64,000 bases of DNA from Epiperipatus broadwayi (GCA_028023455.1 JAQFVV010000184.1:560001-624000); one strand, 5' to 3'. Shown: positions 11,200 through 23,487, counted from the first letter of the stretch. The notes: generated by a model not told the origin, from the letters alone. Made by a program: numbers and translations.

Positions 11200-12880
11200 T
11201 TTGTGGAAATATTTATTATTAAGTTTACTTTTTATTGTTCCAATGTCTTCTATTATTCCTTATTATAATTTCTGATGTTTTTTTCTCCCATATTTAGACT
11301 GGCTAGTATTTTTTTCAACATTATAATGAATAATATATTCTTTAATTTCACTATACTATAAATTTTGTAATACACATAAAAATTCTTTATATTACATATA
11401 CTATATATGTCTTTAAAGATATAAATTATCTGAAATATAAAAATATCTCACATGTGATCTTATTATCTCTTGGGATCCAGTTGTAAGTTTAATGCCTATT
11501 TACATAATCTTTCCCATTATTATTTCCTTTTCATTTTTTCATGTGAGTGATATCTGTTTAATTTTTCATCGCATTTAAGTTCTAATTGTTAATCCAAAGA
11601 TGTATCTTTCCATAAGTTGATGTGTGGACTGAAGACATACATTACTCTTCTGTTAAGTATCTAAATCATGATTTATTCAAAGTCTTTCTTTTTAATAACA
11701 TAGGTTATTTCTTTTTTATATATTAAATTATTTGCACTAAAAGCATTTCATCCAAGTTTAAATCAGTGATTCATTTCTTCTATTACATTTTCATCTGTAT
11801 TAATAATCAAACAAAGTCATTTACAGTAATTAACTTTTTCGAATATGTTACTGTATATTACTGCATTATCATTTTTTATTTTCTTCTTTTTTGAAATGCC
11901 ATTAATTATTAGCATACCGTATATAAATTCATTTTAACTAGGATATATAATTAAAATGGGAGAATGATATTTTATTCTAATTCGATTTAATTAATTAATT
12001 CTTTATCAATAACATATTTAATATATGAAAATTTAATTAATATAGTTTTTGACGAAAGTATTTCTATTGTCTTTTTAAATAGATGTGCACAGAACTTTTT
12101 TTTTTAAAAAAAAAAAATACAAAAATTAAATCAGTTTATTTTTGTTACTAATAATTTTTTGATTATGAATTAATTTTACTATACTTTATTTACATAATGT
12201 ATAAATTATATATATAAGTAAATTACATATATTGAGATGGAGGTGGAAAGAGAGAATGGAAGAGGAAGAGAAGGAAAAAAGTAAAACAAAGAGGACTGGA
12301 TGGAAGAGTTCAAAAATGTAATAAAAAAAATAGATTGGACTACATAATTAAAAAAAAAAAAATTGAATTGGATCAGGATTTTTCAACTACAATTCTCTGA
12401 AAAAATACAAAGAATTCCTTAACAGAGTGTGAGAGAAAAAATAAACAAATAAAGCACTGAATCAAGGAAAAATATAAGCTGCCCCTACTTAAGTTTCATA
12501 TTCCCAATATGGTAGATGCTTTATGGGATATTGTAATGGTAAACTAATGAGTTATCTTTAATTAATGCCTTTAAAAATGTGACATCAATGGTGGAGACTG
12601 TATAGGTATAGTTAGCCCATTGACTTCACAAATTCAGATTAACTTTGAATTTATTTTATAGCTAATAACAATTAATATCCCTTTACCAACCAATACTGGA
12701 TAGCTATTTTAGATTAGATACCCTAAAAAAAATTTAAACTTTCTTGTGATCTGAAAATAGTCCCAAAATATGCCCGGTCTATGCTCAAATCCTGGCTTAT
12801 ATCTTGTGGGTGTGATGTTTATATTGAGGAATGGAGAAGGTTGACACATTTAATTAAGATATTTTATAATGTTTCTTGAT
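11200..12880. other. AT-rich stretch without a gene
   Basis: No gene seen. A purine-rich run at about 12234-12305 (GAGATGGAGG, GAAAGAGAGAATGG and similar) and poly-T/poly-A around 12098-12117 are the only notable features. Confidence 0.5.
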
Positions 12881-12884
12881 GATT

Positions 12885-14060
12885 TTTAATTAGAGGGGAT
12901 TTGAACCCAGACTTTCCAGATCCCTCCAGCTATTCACTTCTTCTTAATGACCAACACACATAATCACATACATGTGAAAAATATAAATAATCTTCAATAT
13001 ACATATTTTGTGCTAAACCAGCATTCATTAGTTGGTACAGGTCATTATCCCCCCCTCCACATTTACAATCAGTGCTCATCTTACATTAAGATAGTAAATC
13101 TTCAAACTTTAATGGGCAGGCTTCAATCTTCTCTACTCACCAACTCTTCAGCCATCAATATTATTAAAAATCTAATGATGGAATGCTCAAAGTCTTTGTT
13201 GATGCCAATATTATTGTCATATCTATGTTGACTTTAAATCACTCTGACCCCTTATATAGGACCTTAATATGTTCATTTAAATACATAGAAGAGATATCGT
13301 TAGAAGTCAGACTAAATGTGAAATATTTGAATACAATTTGTAATATATTTACTAAAATTTAGATGTAATTAGAAGCGATTTGAACAGATTTTCAAGCTCC
13401 TTCAGTTATCCACTTTAACACACAAGACCACATACATGTGAAAAAGATAAATGATCGCTAAATATACACATTTCATGCTAAACCACATATATGTGGTTAT
13501 GAGTGTTGATTATATAAGATGGAGTGGATAGCAACTTGGAAGTCTGTGTTGAAATCCCCTTTAATTCCATTTAAAGTTCAGTATATACATTATAACTGTA
13601 TTCAAATAATATAGATTTAGTCTGAATTCTGCTCATTTTTTTTCTGTACATTTAAATGGACATATTATAGTTTACATAAGAGGTGCCAGAGTGGTTTAAA
13701 GTCAACATGGGTATAACAATAATATTGGTATCAACAAGGGCTTTAAACATTCCATCATCATATTTTCAATAATGTACATGGCTGAAGAGTTGGAGAGTGA
13801 AGAAGATTAAAGACTGTCCATTAAATCTTGAAGATTTACTATCTTAATATAAGCTGAGCACTGATTATATATATGTGTGTGTGGGAGATGATGACCTGGA
13901 CCGACCGATGAATGCTGGCTCAGTATGAAATATGTATACTGGAGTATCATTTATCTTTTTCACATGTATATAGTCACATGCAGTGTTATAGAAGATGGAG
14001 TAGATAGCTAAAGGCAACTTGAACATCTGTGTTCAAATCCCCTTTAATTACATCTAAAGC
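12885..14060. repeat. nested inverted repeat with four tRNA-like SINE heads
   Basis: A palindrome of about 1.2 kb is centred near 13485 (AACCACATATATGTGGTT). Four copies of a tRNA-like head face away from the centre. Two are on the minus strand (about 12890-12945 and 13375-13425) and two on the plus strand (about 13520-13565 and 13990-14045). Each has an A-box-like part (GGAGTGGATAGC type) followed by a B-box-like part (TGTTCAAATCCCC or GGGTTCAAATCCCC). Flanking sequences also match in inverted order, for example GTCAACATGGGTATAACAAT against ATTGTCATATCTATGTTGAC. The 94-codon frame at 12947-13231 lies inside the arm and is not considered a gene. Confidence 0.7.
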
Positions 14061-14159
14061 TCAGTATATATACATTATACTTATATTTAAATAATGATGA
14101 TCATTAGTACGTAATATAAACCATAATATAGTATTATTGCTTATAATGTATAACAGTTT

Positions 14160-14275
14160 CGGGCATATGGATTTATTGCTTGTAAGTTCATAAGAAGTTT
14201 GAGTGCCAGATACACAATCAATTCTGGAACCACCCAACTCAAAATCAGATACACCAAATTACACCAGGTTTTTTT
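14160..14275 (-). repeat. SINE copy with the shared 3' tail (minus strand)
   Basis: On the minus strand, a head with GGTGGTTCCAG leads into the tail GGCACTCAAACTTCTTATGA, then AGCAATAAATCCAT. The same tail occurs at 17895-17950, 46790-46845, 57405-57440 and elsewhere. The head is too diverged for a confident tRNA assignment. Confidence 0.55.
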
Positions 14276-15608
14276 CTTTAAAAATATAAAGCTTTTTTTA
14301 TTCATTACAATGCTTTTTGTATGTGTATATATATATATATATTCATTATACTTAAAAATGAAATACCATAATATGTCATTTTAATTTCTGAAGTTTGAGA
14401 AAAGATTGGAGCAATTACCATGATTTTTTTATATATATGCATTTTTTACTAGCATATTTTTTTTTAATCAAGTACATTTCAAATTCATAATATTGCAACT
14501 CAAACATCATTATTTTAAATACATGATATATATAGTTGCAAAATTCAAACTATAACTAATATCAAACACTGTTAAAATGGTGATCAGCAAGTTTTTTCAT
14601 ATATCCTTGCTTTTATTTTTATCAGGTTTGATTAAGATCAATATAGGAAAGAATAAATGCAGGTTACATGTTAAAAAATGTAAACTTAATTTTAGTCTTA
14701 AAAACATTTCTAGCCTATAAGAAGGATTTAAGAAAACAATATATATATAATTTTCAAGTAAGACAAGACAATGTATGAAGAAAAGAAGAATAAATAATTA
14801 TAATAAATGAAGATGAAGAAGAATAAATAATTATATTAAAAATATATAACTATGAATTGACAAAAGTTTCAAAATTATAAACAATTTTTTGGTATTAGAA
14901 AAAAATTATTTCAGCAATAAGAAAAAAAGATGGAACTATTGTTAAAAAGAGAGATGATATCCCAAAATATGTGGAAATTCTACACAGAATTTATTTTCTT
15001 ATTTTTAATTAATCATTGTAATTAATATATCTTCTGAATTGGCAAGTATTTTAAATGAAGATGAAAGACTACAATAAAAAAATAAAACCTTCAGATAGTG
15101 ATAAAGTTATTATAATATTTTCAAAGAAGCAGATGAAAAAACAAAAAAATTGTTGACAACAATTAAATTTCTAAATGATAAAGATGATTGGAAGAATGTA
15201 TTAATAATATTGATAATTAAGATGATAAAGAAAATATTGGAAATTTCAAACCTATCAGTCTTCTATCATTTTTATTACATTTTTTTTACCAACATAATTA
15301 CAACTTACCTACAGCAAAGTTTGAGTTCAGAATAGTCAAAAGCACAAGAGGAATTTAAAAGTAGCTTTAGTATAATAGATCCATCCAAATAAATATCGAA
15401 AGACATTATAGAAATGAACAATAGAAAGGAATTGCCATAATGCTCTAGATTTGTAAATTATGAAAAGGCATTTAACTCTATAAGAATTTTCATAGAGATT
15501 AAAGCTTTGGACTATCAGGATATTACCATATTCTGAAGAATGATTATTAAAATGTAAAAGCAGTGATTAAATATGATTACATGAATAAGATTAACATTAG
15601 AAAGAATG

Positions 15609-15710
15609 TAAAACAGAATAATTCTATATTTCCAAAACTTTTTATAACATTTTTCAAGAAAAACAGAATAATTCTATATTCCAAAACTTTTTATAATATT
15701 TTTCAAGAAG
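15609..15710. repeat. short tandem duplication of about 50 bp in the decayed RTE
   Basis: AAACAGAATAATTCTATATT followed by CAAAACTTTTTATAA occurs twice in succession, with small differences. The copied part encodes the SPKLFT region before motif C. Confidence 0.8.
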
Positions 15711-15904
15711 TGTTTTGTGGATTAAAATTAAATTATCTAAATTTTGCAGATAATATGTGTAGGAGGGGGGTTGAAAGTAATGTTTCAGAGACCCAGGTAT
15801 TGTTGCAAAAATTATTCAATAAATATAAAAAAAAATAGGAATAAAAATAAATACTAAAACAATTCAATTCAAATAATGTCCAATGAATTTTTTGAAAAGC
15901 GAAA

Positions 15905-16250
15905 TTAAATAAATATTGATAATTATAAAATAAAAGAAATTAATAAAATGTTGTGGTCTGATTATTAATACAGATGAAAATATAATGGATGAAAATTAAT
16001 TATAGTGTTAAACTAATGGAGTGCTTTTGGTTAGAAGTAATTCATGATTAGCCTTTGTCAAATAAATTTTATCAAAAGAAAAATAAATAAATATTGACAA
16101 TTATGAATTAAAAGTTAATAATTTCAAATGCTGTGGTCTAATTATTAATACAGATGGAGATGTAATGGATGAAAATTAATCCTAGAATTAAACTTGAATG
16201 GAGTGCTTTTGGTTAGAAATAATTTAATATTAGCCTATGTGCTTGAACAG
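15905..16250. repeat. tandem duplication of about 180 bp in the decayed RTE
   Basis: The segment beginning AAATATTGATAATTAT and running to TGGAGTGCTTTTGGTTAGAA appears first at about 15910-16035 and again at about 16090-16220. Both copies encode the ...IINTDG..MDE... region that is single in the intact copy (about 62840-62920), so the duplication arose within this copy. Confidence 0.8.
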
Positions 16251-16610
16251 GAAGATTTAACCAATGAATTAAAGAAATTTCAAACAACTCAACAAAATAT
16301 GGAGATATGTATTTTGGGAGTAAGAGAAAGAATTAGAAGCAAAATATTTAGGGGAGAGAATAAACAGGTATCATTGATATTATTCAAAAAAATTAAGAAA
16401 TTGACATAAAGCTAGGCTGGGAATATTATTAAAAGAAATGACAATAGATGAAGAGAAATTTTAATCTAGATCTCAAAAGATTGTAAAGGATTGGAAAGAG
16501 ACCATAATAAAGATGGATAAATGAAATAAGGAACATTGTTGATGTGAAGAGAGATTATGGATGGAAGAACCTGGATTAAACTTGAAGAGACTATGGTTAA
16601 CCTTTAAAAT

Positions 16611-17407
16611 ATTTTGTTAATAGCTAGTAACTAAACTGTCAAAAAATTAGTCACTTAATAAGACAATATCCGACACAAATGATTGTGTTTCTAAGTGTTA
16701 CAAGTGGTAACAATTCCCTATTTAATAGCTTTATATATATATATATAAAGAAGTGTATTAAATAATTATTAGTTATTTAGTTTATAATATAAATCATAAG
16801 AAATAATTTAATGAATCTAGTAAAACACTTTTAGAATTTTTTTTTTTTTTTTAAATACTAGTTAAATTTTAAATGCTTGTTTAAGTAAGAAATTCATGAA
16901 AATAAATTTATTATGATAATCATTTTTTCTTGATGTAATTAAAGTCAGTTTTAGCATTTTTATAACTTTTAAATATTATTTTTTCTTTCGTTAAATTCCA
17001 TATCATTGTAATTTATTAGTTGAACCGATAGTTTTTATCTTAGTTCTGAAATATATATTCTTTTCTTATACCAATTTTTTGTCTTAAATAAAGTTTTTGC
17101 CATTTACATGTACAATTTTTTTTTATTTTATTGAAATAATATTTTTTTTTAACGCTAACAATATTTCACCATTTAATGTAAAAAAAAGCTTAAGGGTAGT
17201 AGTTAAAAACTTTTTTTTTCATTATTTAATGCGTTAAGACAATTCTTAGAAAAACTCATTTTCCTATAAAATCTTAATTTTAGATAAAGAATCGTTTTAC
17301 ACGGAATTCATGGATTTTTTTTTTTTTAATCGCTCTCATTTAGTTTATAAATTTATATATTATTTTTTTTTTTACATAAATTGAAAATGCTTACTAAAAT
17401 TTAAAGT
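16611..17407. other. AT-rich stretch without a gene
   Basis: Poly-T and poly-A tracts with a short AT microsatellite near 16733-16746. No open frame or repeat boundary was recognised. Confidence 0.5.
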
Positions 17408-17421
17408 AAAATACAAGAATT

Positions 17422-17529
17422 CAAGCGTTGTTAGCCGAGAGGTCATCGCAGCTGCCTTGCAAGCAAATAGTTGGTTGCAGACGGTTGTGGGTTCGCGTTC
17501 CGGCCGATGCTATGACATATGAAAAAAAA
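17422..17529 (+). mobile_element. young tRNA-derived SINE with target-site duplication
   Basis: A body of about 108 bp carries an A-box-like TTAGCCGAGAGGTCA (17431-17445) and a B-box-like GGGTTCGCGTTCC (17490-17502), then an A tail. The A-box form with GCCGAG and the long spacing resemble leucine or serine tRNAs. The repeat is flanked by ATACAAGAATT (17411-17421 and 17530-17540), an 11-bp perfect duplication, longer if the A tail is counted. That indicates LINE-machinery insertion and a fairly recent event. Its GC content stands out from the surroundings. Confidence 0.8.
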
Positions 17530-17849
17530 ATACAAGAATTAAAAACTCCTTCAAATAACTCAACAATTAAAGATTGAGCTATTTTCCTATATTATAGCTA
17601 ATATGTATCTAGATAATTATTTATTACCAATACAAAATGGCTAACTAAGTTAGTTGTGTCATAAAACACTAAAAAATTACTATGCTTGATTCAATCTGAT
17701 CTAAACTTGAACTCATATTTTGGGAATGACAGATACGTACCTGGTATTTCAAGCAGTTCTAATTATTATTAAATTACTAAAACATGTTATATTAAAAAGA
17801 TGGAAAACAATAGAAAACTATCTATTAGTGATCATTAAGTCCTACGCTC

Positions 17850-17955
17850 TGTATGCTGTACTATTTACGCATACTCGGATCGATTCCAGTTTTAGCACTT
17901 CTGGTTCTAAAATTTCTTATGAAATCTCTAGCAATAAAGCCATTTGATTATTTTT
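17850..17955 (+). repeat. SINE copy with shared 3' tail
   Basis: A B-box-like CGGATCGATTCCAG (17876-17889) is followed by CACTTCTGGTTCTAAAATTT, CTTATGAAATCTC, AGCAATAAAGCCATTTGATT and a T run. The tail matches the copies at 46790 and, inverted, 57405 and 57515. The 75-codon open frame that overlaps it is not a gene. Confidence 0.65.
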
Positions 17956-19096
17956 TTTTCATTTTCATCAAGTGTTATCAAATATCAACTCTACTATTTC
18001 AAGGCTCGAGCATCATGTGACCAGACGAAACATTTAATTACTAATTTTTATTCATTTAACTGCCTAATTAACTCAAATGACTTTCAAGAAGAAACTTAAC
18101 ATATATAAATTAAAAATATATTTAAAATAAATTTTATAAATCACATTCTCTTTCTCTCTAATAAGAAAATTCATTTATTTAAAATATATGCTTCATAGAA
18201 TGCCCATTACAAATAAAAGCTTTTTTTGTGTGTGTGAGCTCAACTGTTTTTGTTTTTATCTTTTGATAACTTAGTTCAAAATTTTTTCCTACATCACCCA
18301 ATATCATTTTATTGGTAGTAAACTATTGCCAACAACAATCAAATTTATAAGGTGATTAAAAACAGCTTTGTTTTGAATACACTATAAGATTCTCTGGAAA
18401 TATATGTAATGCTTAGTGAAAGATAATAAAATAGATAATAATATGGGATGAATTAAATCAATACACTAATGAATGAAGCTTTGAGGAGCTTAAAAAATGA
18501 GAAGATAAATCATTCTAAAAAAAACATTTTTATATGATTAAGTGGAAAAAAAAAAGAAAAAAAAAAAACTAGAGATGCAGGTTTCAGAAGCATGGTATCT
18601 CTCCTACTGTTAGTGAAGGTTACAATCATTTCTTTTAAATATAATTACTTTCTAGCTGCAAAAAGCTAGATAGTCATTTATTAACCATTATTGACTGACT
18701 AGTTGTCTACTTTTAAAATAAATTTTAAGTCTGTTTAAAATCTAAAAACTGTCAAAGCTCATTCATTTCAGAATCAAAACCCTACATCATAAGCATGACA
18801 GATAGATAAGTTAACCTATATGCAATGAGACCCTTCTTTTGTATGATTATCAAAGGATTCTAATAATGATAATGATAATTACTGTCATAATTGAATGTTT
18901 TAAAATAATTTAAAATGTTAGTTAACAATCTGCATGATTTTTCTGTTCTAAACACCAAAATTTAACCAGAATCTACTATTGATATTAAAAATATATTATA
19001 CTTTGTTTGCCTCCTATTTTCATTTAGCAATCAGGAAGATTTAGTAATTTTCACTTATTTTCTACTGCAGCATCCATCCAATAATATGTAATAACA
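17956..19096. other. AT-rich stretch without a gene
   Basis: Nothing recognisable apart from A/T runs (poly-A at about 18546-18569). Confidence 0.5.

Positions 19097-19190
<94 letters not shown>
19097..19190. repeat. (AT)n microsatellite
   Basis: Nearly continuous TA dinucleotides over about 94 bp, interrupted once by GC near 19151. Confidence 0.95.
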
Positions 19191-19192
<2 letters not shown>

Positions 19193-19558
19193 CAGAAGCA
19201 ACACAGTTAACAGAAAATTAAGTTTATTTAAACATTACTCTGGTTTAGTGATGTTGTACTAATTATAATTCATGCTATGGTTGCTCATTACTTAATGCAG
19301 AGATAGTTAAAAACTTAATAAATTAGGAAACTCCTGAGTAAGTAAGTCTTTTTATAGTTCTTAGTTTTTTCTGATAGTATAAAGATTGGTCAAGTGAATT
19401 TTGGAGATCATTGTCTTCATTAATAACTGGACTAAAAACATTCTCCTAATCATTAAATTTTTGATTTGAAATGACTTTTTAGATCATGTAGCTGGAGTGC
19501 ATTCAGATTTTAAAAATTTTATGTAAGTTCCAATGTCAATTTATTCTATTAAATTTAA

Positions 19559-20826
19559 GATACTAGTCCATTAGATGAGCACGCTGTTTGATGGTGTTGT
19601 TGCTATGCAAAAACAATCAAATGTAACATTCCCAGGCAATGAATGATTTGTCTTTTATTTTTTCTATTACATCTTTAATTTTTTTTCCTTACACAAACAC
19701 ATCTTTACCGCTGATATAGTCAAAGTCTTTTTTATTTTTAAAACAAATTTTTATTACATTTTATTTGTATTACCTTTTTTTAAAAATAAAATCTTATTCT
19801 ATCTTTTTTTTTTAACAAAAACAAACCAAAAATAACTTTTGTCTCAGTGATGACAAACTTTTTCTCAACCACCATCTCCCCAAAATAAAATAAGACCAAA
19901 ACTTTTGACTAATTCAACTTTTCTTTTCTTTTTTTTATTATTGATTTATGCCATAGAAACACAACCTTTTTGTTTCTGAAACATCTGTGAATCAAATACC
20001 TTTGATTGTAGGAGCATGACTGATATCGGTATTGTGAGGTTGTTTTGCAATTGTAGTTTCATGGATTCACCACACTACAGTGTATTGACAATTCTTAGTG
20101 AGTCAGTCAGACTGTGTGATTTAAGTAGAAATAAAATTACTCTGCTATGGAGATTTAAAAACTTGTGGCCACTTGAAATCCAGCCATTGTCAGATATGAT
20201 ATCGTAGCCAACTTTGAATTGTGCAAATTCGCATAAAGGGTCATGAAGCACAAATCAGGCCATAATATTTCTGTGCAATGCCATAAAGCAGCTTGCAATG
20301 TCTAATAGAACAGAAACTGTGTATTAGCTGTAAGTTCAGCTGCATAAACACCACTGCATACTCTGTTGCCGTTGTCAGCAACTGGTACAATTTGAAAATC
20401 TATTTGCCGTAGTGCACTATTTTATTTGTCTCATGTTTAGCCCTACTGTTTGCCAATGTTTTGCACATTCCAAGTTGTGTAGGGGATAGTGGGAATGGTG
20501 TGACAATTCTTAGTGAGTCATACTCATGATTTAAATAGAAATGAAATTACTCTGCTATGGTGATTTCAGAAGTTGTGGCCACTTGAAATCCAGCCACCAT
20601 CAGATGATACGGTAGTGAACTGTAAATTGTGTGAATTCCCATAAAGTTTTGCAAAGCACAAAACAGGCTGCACTATTTCTGTGCAATGCCATCAAATGGC
20701 CTGCAATGGCTAACTCAACAGAACTTTAGTATTAGCCATAAGTCTAACCACAGAAATGGCATTTTTATGTTTTTTTGTACATCAACAATGCCATCAAGTA
20801 GCATGCCCAGCTAATGGACTAGTACC
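19559..20826. mobile_element. non-autonomous DNA transposon with terminal inverted repeats and 8-bp duplication
   Basis: The ends carry the perfect 14-bp inverted repeat TACTAGTCCATTAG (19561-19574) and CTAATGGACTAGTA (20811-20824). The match continues inward with mismatches around TTTGATGG / CCATCAAG. Outside lie AAATTTAA (19551-19558) and AAATTTAA (20827-20834), an 8-bp duplication, which points to hAT or another 8-bp-duplicating superfamily. AT-richness weakens the duplication evidence. No transposase frame is seen. Inside is a direct repeat of about 250 bp with a 415-bp offset. The short open frame at 20016-20207 is inside and unconvincing. Confidence 0.75.
20087..20760. repeat. internal direct repeat of about 250 bp, offset 415 bp
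   Basis: GACAATTCTTAGTGAGTCA starts both copies (20087 and 20502). Each continues with ATTACTCTGCTATGG, TTGTGGCCACTTGAAATCC and ATTTCTGTGCAATGCCAT, ending near 20340 and 20757. The duplication lies within the transposon at 19559-20826. Confidence 0.85.
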
Positions 20827-21049
20827 AAATTTAAAATAATTCAGAAAATAAATATCAGAACTAAGAAACAATATGACCTAAGCATGAGCATTGAAAACAT
20901 AATGGTTTATACACTCTTATTTGAAGAAGCCTAAAATAATATTTGAATTGAATTATAAAATAATCTTTATTCACTTTTAATAAATTCATCAAGATATTAA
21001 TCACAATATCCAGTGTAATTTGGTTCTTAATCTTAAATGATAAAAGTGG

Positions 21050-21950
21050 TACTTTATCCAACCATATAATGTATCCACCTGACAGTGCTGTTGCTTGCAA
21101 AAGCACGAAAATATGCCAATTACACAGCCCAACTTACAGCCTCTGAACTAGTTCTGTTCATATTAGCCATTATTAGGCATCCATGATGTGCTTCATGTCA
21201 CTATGTAAATAGTGTGCAACTCATATATCATTACCATAAAATGTGAGGGTGTATGGAATTCAACAGGCCATAAGGGTTTTTAGGTGCATTGGAATTAAGT
21301 ATCATGCACATTACCTGACATCCTATTACATATGAATAATTGTAAGTCTGTCACCCCATTCCCCTTAACATCTTTGAATATTAAAATAATTGCCAAAGTG
21401 TACATCACTGAAGCATTTCACATAAGTCATGTGAAAAGGCATGTTTGTAGGAGAACAACTATGAAAGTAATACAATGTCTGGCATTGTCCATCATTTTGG
21501 AAATTAAAATATTAGTCCGCTCAGACTAGAGCATGTATTGGCCAGTTCTTTGACCTAGAAAAACCATCAGAGCCCTCCCCTGCAAATTCCAGCACTACAT
21601 GCTGAATTTTATAATTGAGCATGTATTGGCCTGTCCTTTGGAAGGCAATACCATCAGAGGCCCCCCACCCATTCCAGCACTAATCACTGACTTTTCTAAA
21701 TTTTCAGTAACAAAATGAGACACATTTTCAAACTGTTGGTTTTATATATTTTTAAAATGAAAATTGAGTTAAAAACCATCGGAAATGTTTAAAATGTTTA
21801 AACATAATTTCCTGTCATAAATTTTTTAAAAATAATTTCAAAAATTAGCATAGAGCAGAAAGCAAGAAATTATCAGCCCAGTAACATTACATTTGATTAT
21901 TTTTGCAAGCAACAGTGCCATCAGGCGAACACATTACACGGTCGGAAAGG
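21050..21950. mobile_element. second inverted-repeat element related to the one at 19559
   Basis: The left end near 21061 (ACCATATAATGTATCCACCT, then CTGTTGCTTGCAAAA) pairs as an inverted repeat with the right end near 21896-21942 (TTTTTGCAAGCAACAG, then ACATTACACGGT). The inner TIR motif TGTTGCT..GCAAAA also occurs in the left end of the 19559 element, so the two are related. No clear target duplication was found, so the outer limits are approximate. The inside carries a tandem pair of about 90 bp (from 21533 and 21620). Confidence 0.6.
21533..21700. repeat. tandem pair of about 88 bp
   Basis: GCATGTATTGGCC starts at 21531 and again at 21619. Both are followed by CCATCAGAG, a C-rich run and ATTCCAGCACTA. 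The pair lies inside the element at 21050-21950. Confidence 0.8.
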
Positions 21951-23330
21951 CCCATGAATTTGGCTTCTTGAAAAATAATACCTTTTCCTATTCCTTTTTT
22001 ATTTCATTATTGACATAGCAAGATTTGTAATCTGTTTGTATTTACATTCTATAGTTGAGTTTTTTTTACACAGTTTGTTAATGTCAGTAGTTTATATGAT
22101 ATTATTTAATTACAAAAGTAGTATTACTTTTAGTTATGCCAAAGAATGATAAAGTTATGCTAACTTATGACCAAAAACATATTACCAGATTCATTTGCAT
22201 GTAAATGCAATTACTGAGATTAAAGATCTTAGCAACTTGATGAAATCTTTGTACTATACTGTAACCAGATGGGAAAAAGTCTGATATCTAAGATATAATG
22301 CAGATGTAACAGTCTGGAAATAATGTTTCAATGTGCCATGATTGGTTATCCCAGATGAATTATCCATGGAATTCTACTACCAGGCTGGGAAATGAAAAAA
22401 GTCACATCTAACTATGGTCAGACTTTGAGTCTTCAGGTAGGATGCTGATGAAAACTTGATGAAATGCCTAACCAATGATTGCATGCACTTTAATTTACTA
22501 TCTCTATACCTATTTAATAATACCAAATACAATTTAGGTTAGTTCATTTATCTCTCATCCCTTTCCAATTCCATTATGCCCTAATATTCGAACTCAGGAA
22601 GAATATTGCATTGACTTTTTTAACAGGTATGATCAGATACTCAAAGCAACTTCTGCACCTCTATATGGTTACAACTAGTTTGTAAAATGCTTAACTTATC
22701 ACAAAACTAATATATAAAAATGAAATAGGTGTGTGTGCATATATGATTATTAATAATTCAAACTATTTAATGTTTATTAACAATGATAATATGAATTTAG
22801 AAATAAAATATTTAAAACAATAATAATAGTAAGAAGAAAATAATATATATATATGTGTGTGTGTCAAATATGAATCTCTACCATTCTATCAGTTAATAAT
22901 TCTATAGATCCATACCCTTTACCCTATGGTAGAAATCCATTTATAACACTCACTATTTACAAAATCATGAAATATACCCAAAAATAAATGAATATTGATG
23001 GTTTAAAATGATTGCGATTCTGACTTACTAAAATAAACATCCATTGTCTTGTTTATAATAATATTGATTTATTCCTGCAGAAAATGATTTATTTGATTTA
23101 AGTCCCCCCAATCTAAGTTTAAATACATCTATGATAGATAAAAGAATTTATACCAGTTAATTAGTCATCCACACCAAAATAACATACAACAATGGTTAAT
23201 CAACAATATACAATATTTAAGATGAATTCTGTAATCTACCAAGATTTGTAATTTAATCTGTGTAAAAATAGATGGAAATCTTACCTCAATATATACATAG
23301 ATAACCTGATATTATGCAGCTAGAAATTTA
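21951..23330. other. stretch without a recognised gene
   Basis: AT-rich with a slightly GC-richer part near 22230-22480 that shows no open frame or motif I recognise; TG/AT microsatellites lie near 22842-22864. Short open frames are chance-level. Confidence 0.5.
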
Positions 23331-23338
23331 ACTTAGAT

Positions 23339-23344
23339 TTTATT
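23339..23344 (-). promoter_or_regulatory. AATAAA polyadenylation signal of the candidate terminal exon
   Basis: On the minus strand AATAAA lies about 144 nt downstream of the candidate stop codon at 23490-23488. AATAAA is common by chance in AT-rich DNA, so this is supporting context only. Confidence 0.35.
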
Positions 23345-23487
23345 TACAATTAAAAAAAAAAAAACTAAGTTAACCATCTCTCCTCTTCCTCTCTCCTAAC
23401 TCTAAAAATGAAATTTTTCACAGCAGGAACTCATACTAGTAATAGTTCATGATGTTTAGGATGGAAATCTCCAATAAGCAGTTTAGC

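Larger units (their letters stand above)
14910..16610 (+). mobile_element. RTE LINE, 5'-truncated and heavily decayed
   Basis: Nucleotide matches to the RTE copy at 60441-63405 run in order. They start at about 14913 (sequence for AIRKKDG.I.KKRDD), pass through DDWKNVLIIL near 15190 and QEVFCGLK near 15705, and continue to GWSAFG-type and final-helix sequences near 16200 and 16560. The endonuclease half is absent. The RT motif C reads FADN instead of FADD in one readable frame, and many frameshifts and stops are present. It is much older than the 60-63 kb copy. Confidence 0.8.

Noticed and set aside
12947-13231. 94-codon plus-strand frame
   Set aside because: Lies within the arm of a palindromic repeat; no family motif and not kept open in the inverted arm.
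20016-20207. 63-codon frame inside the 19559 element as a transposase piece
   Set aside because: No catalytic or DNA-binding motif and not preserved in the internal duplicate at +415 bp.
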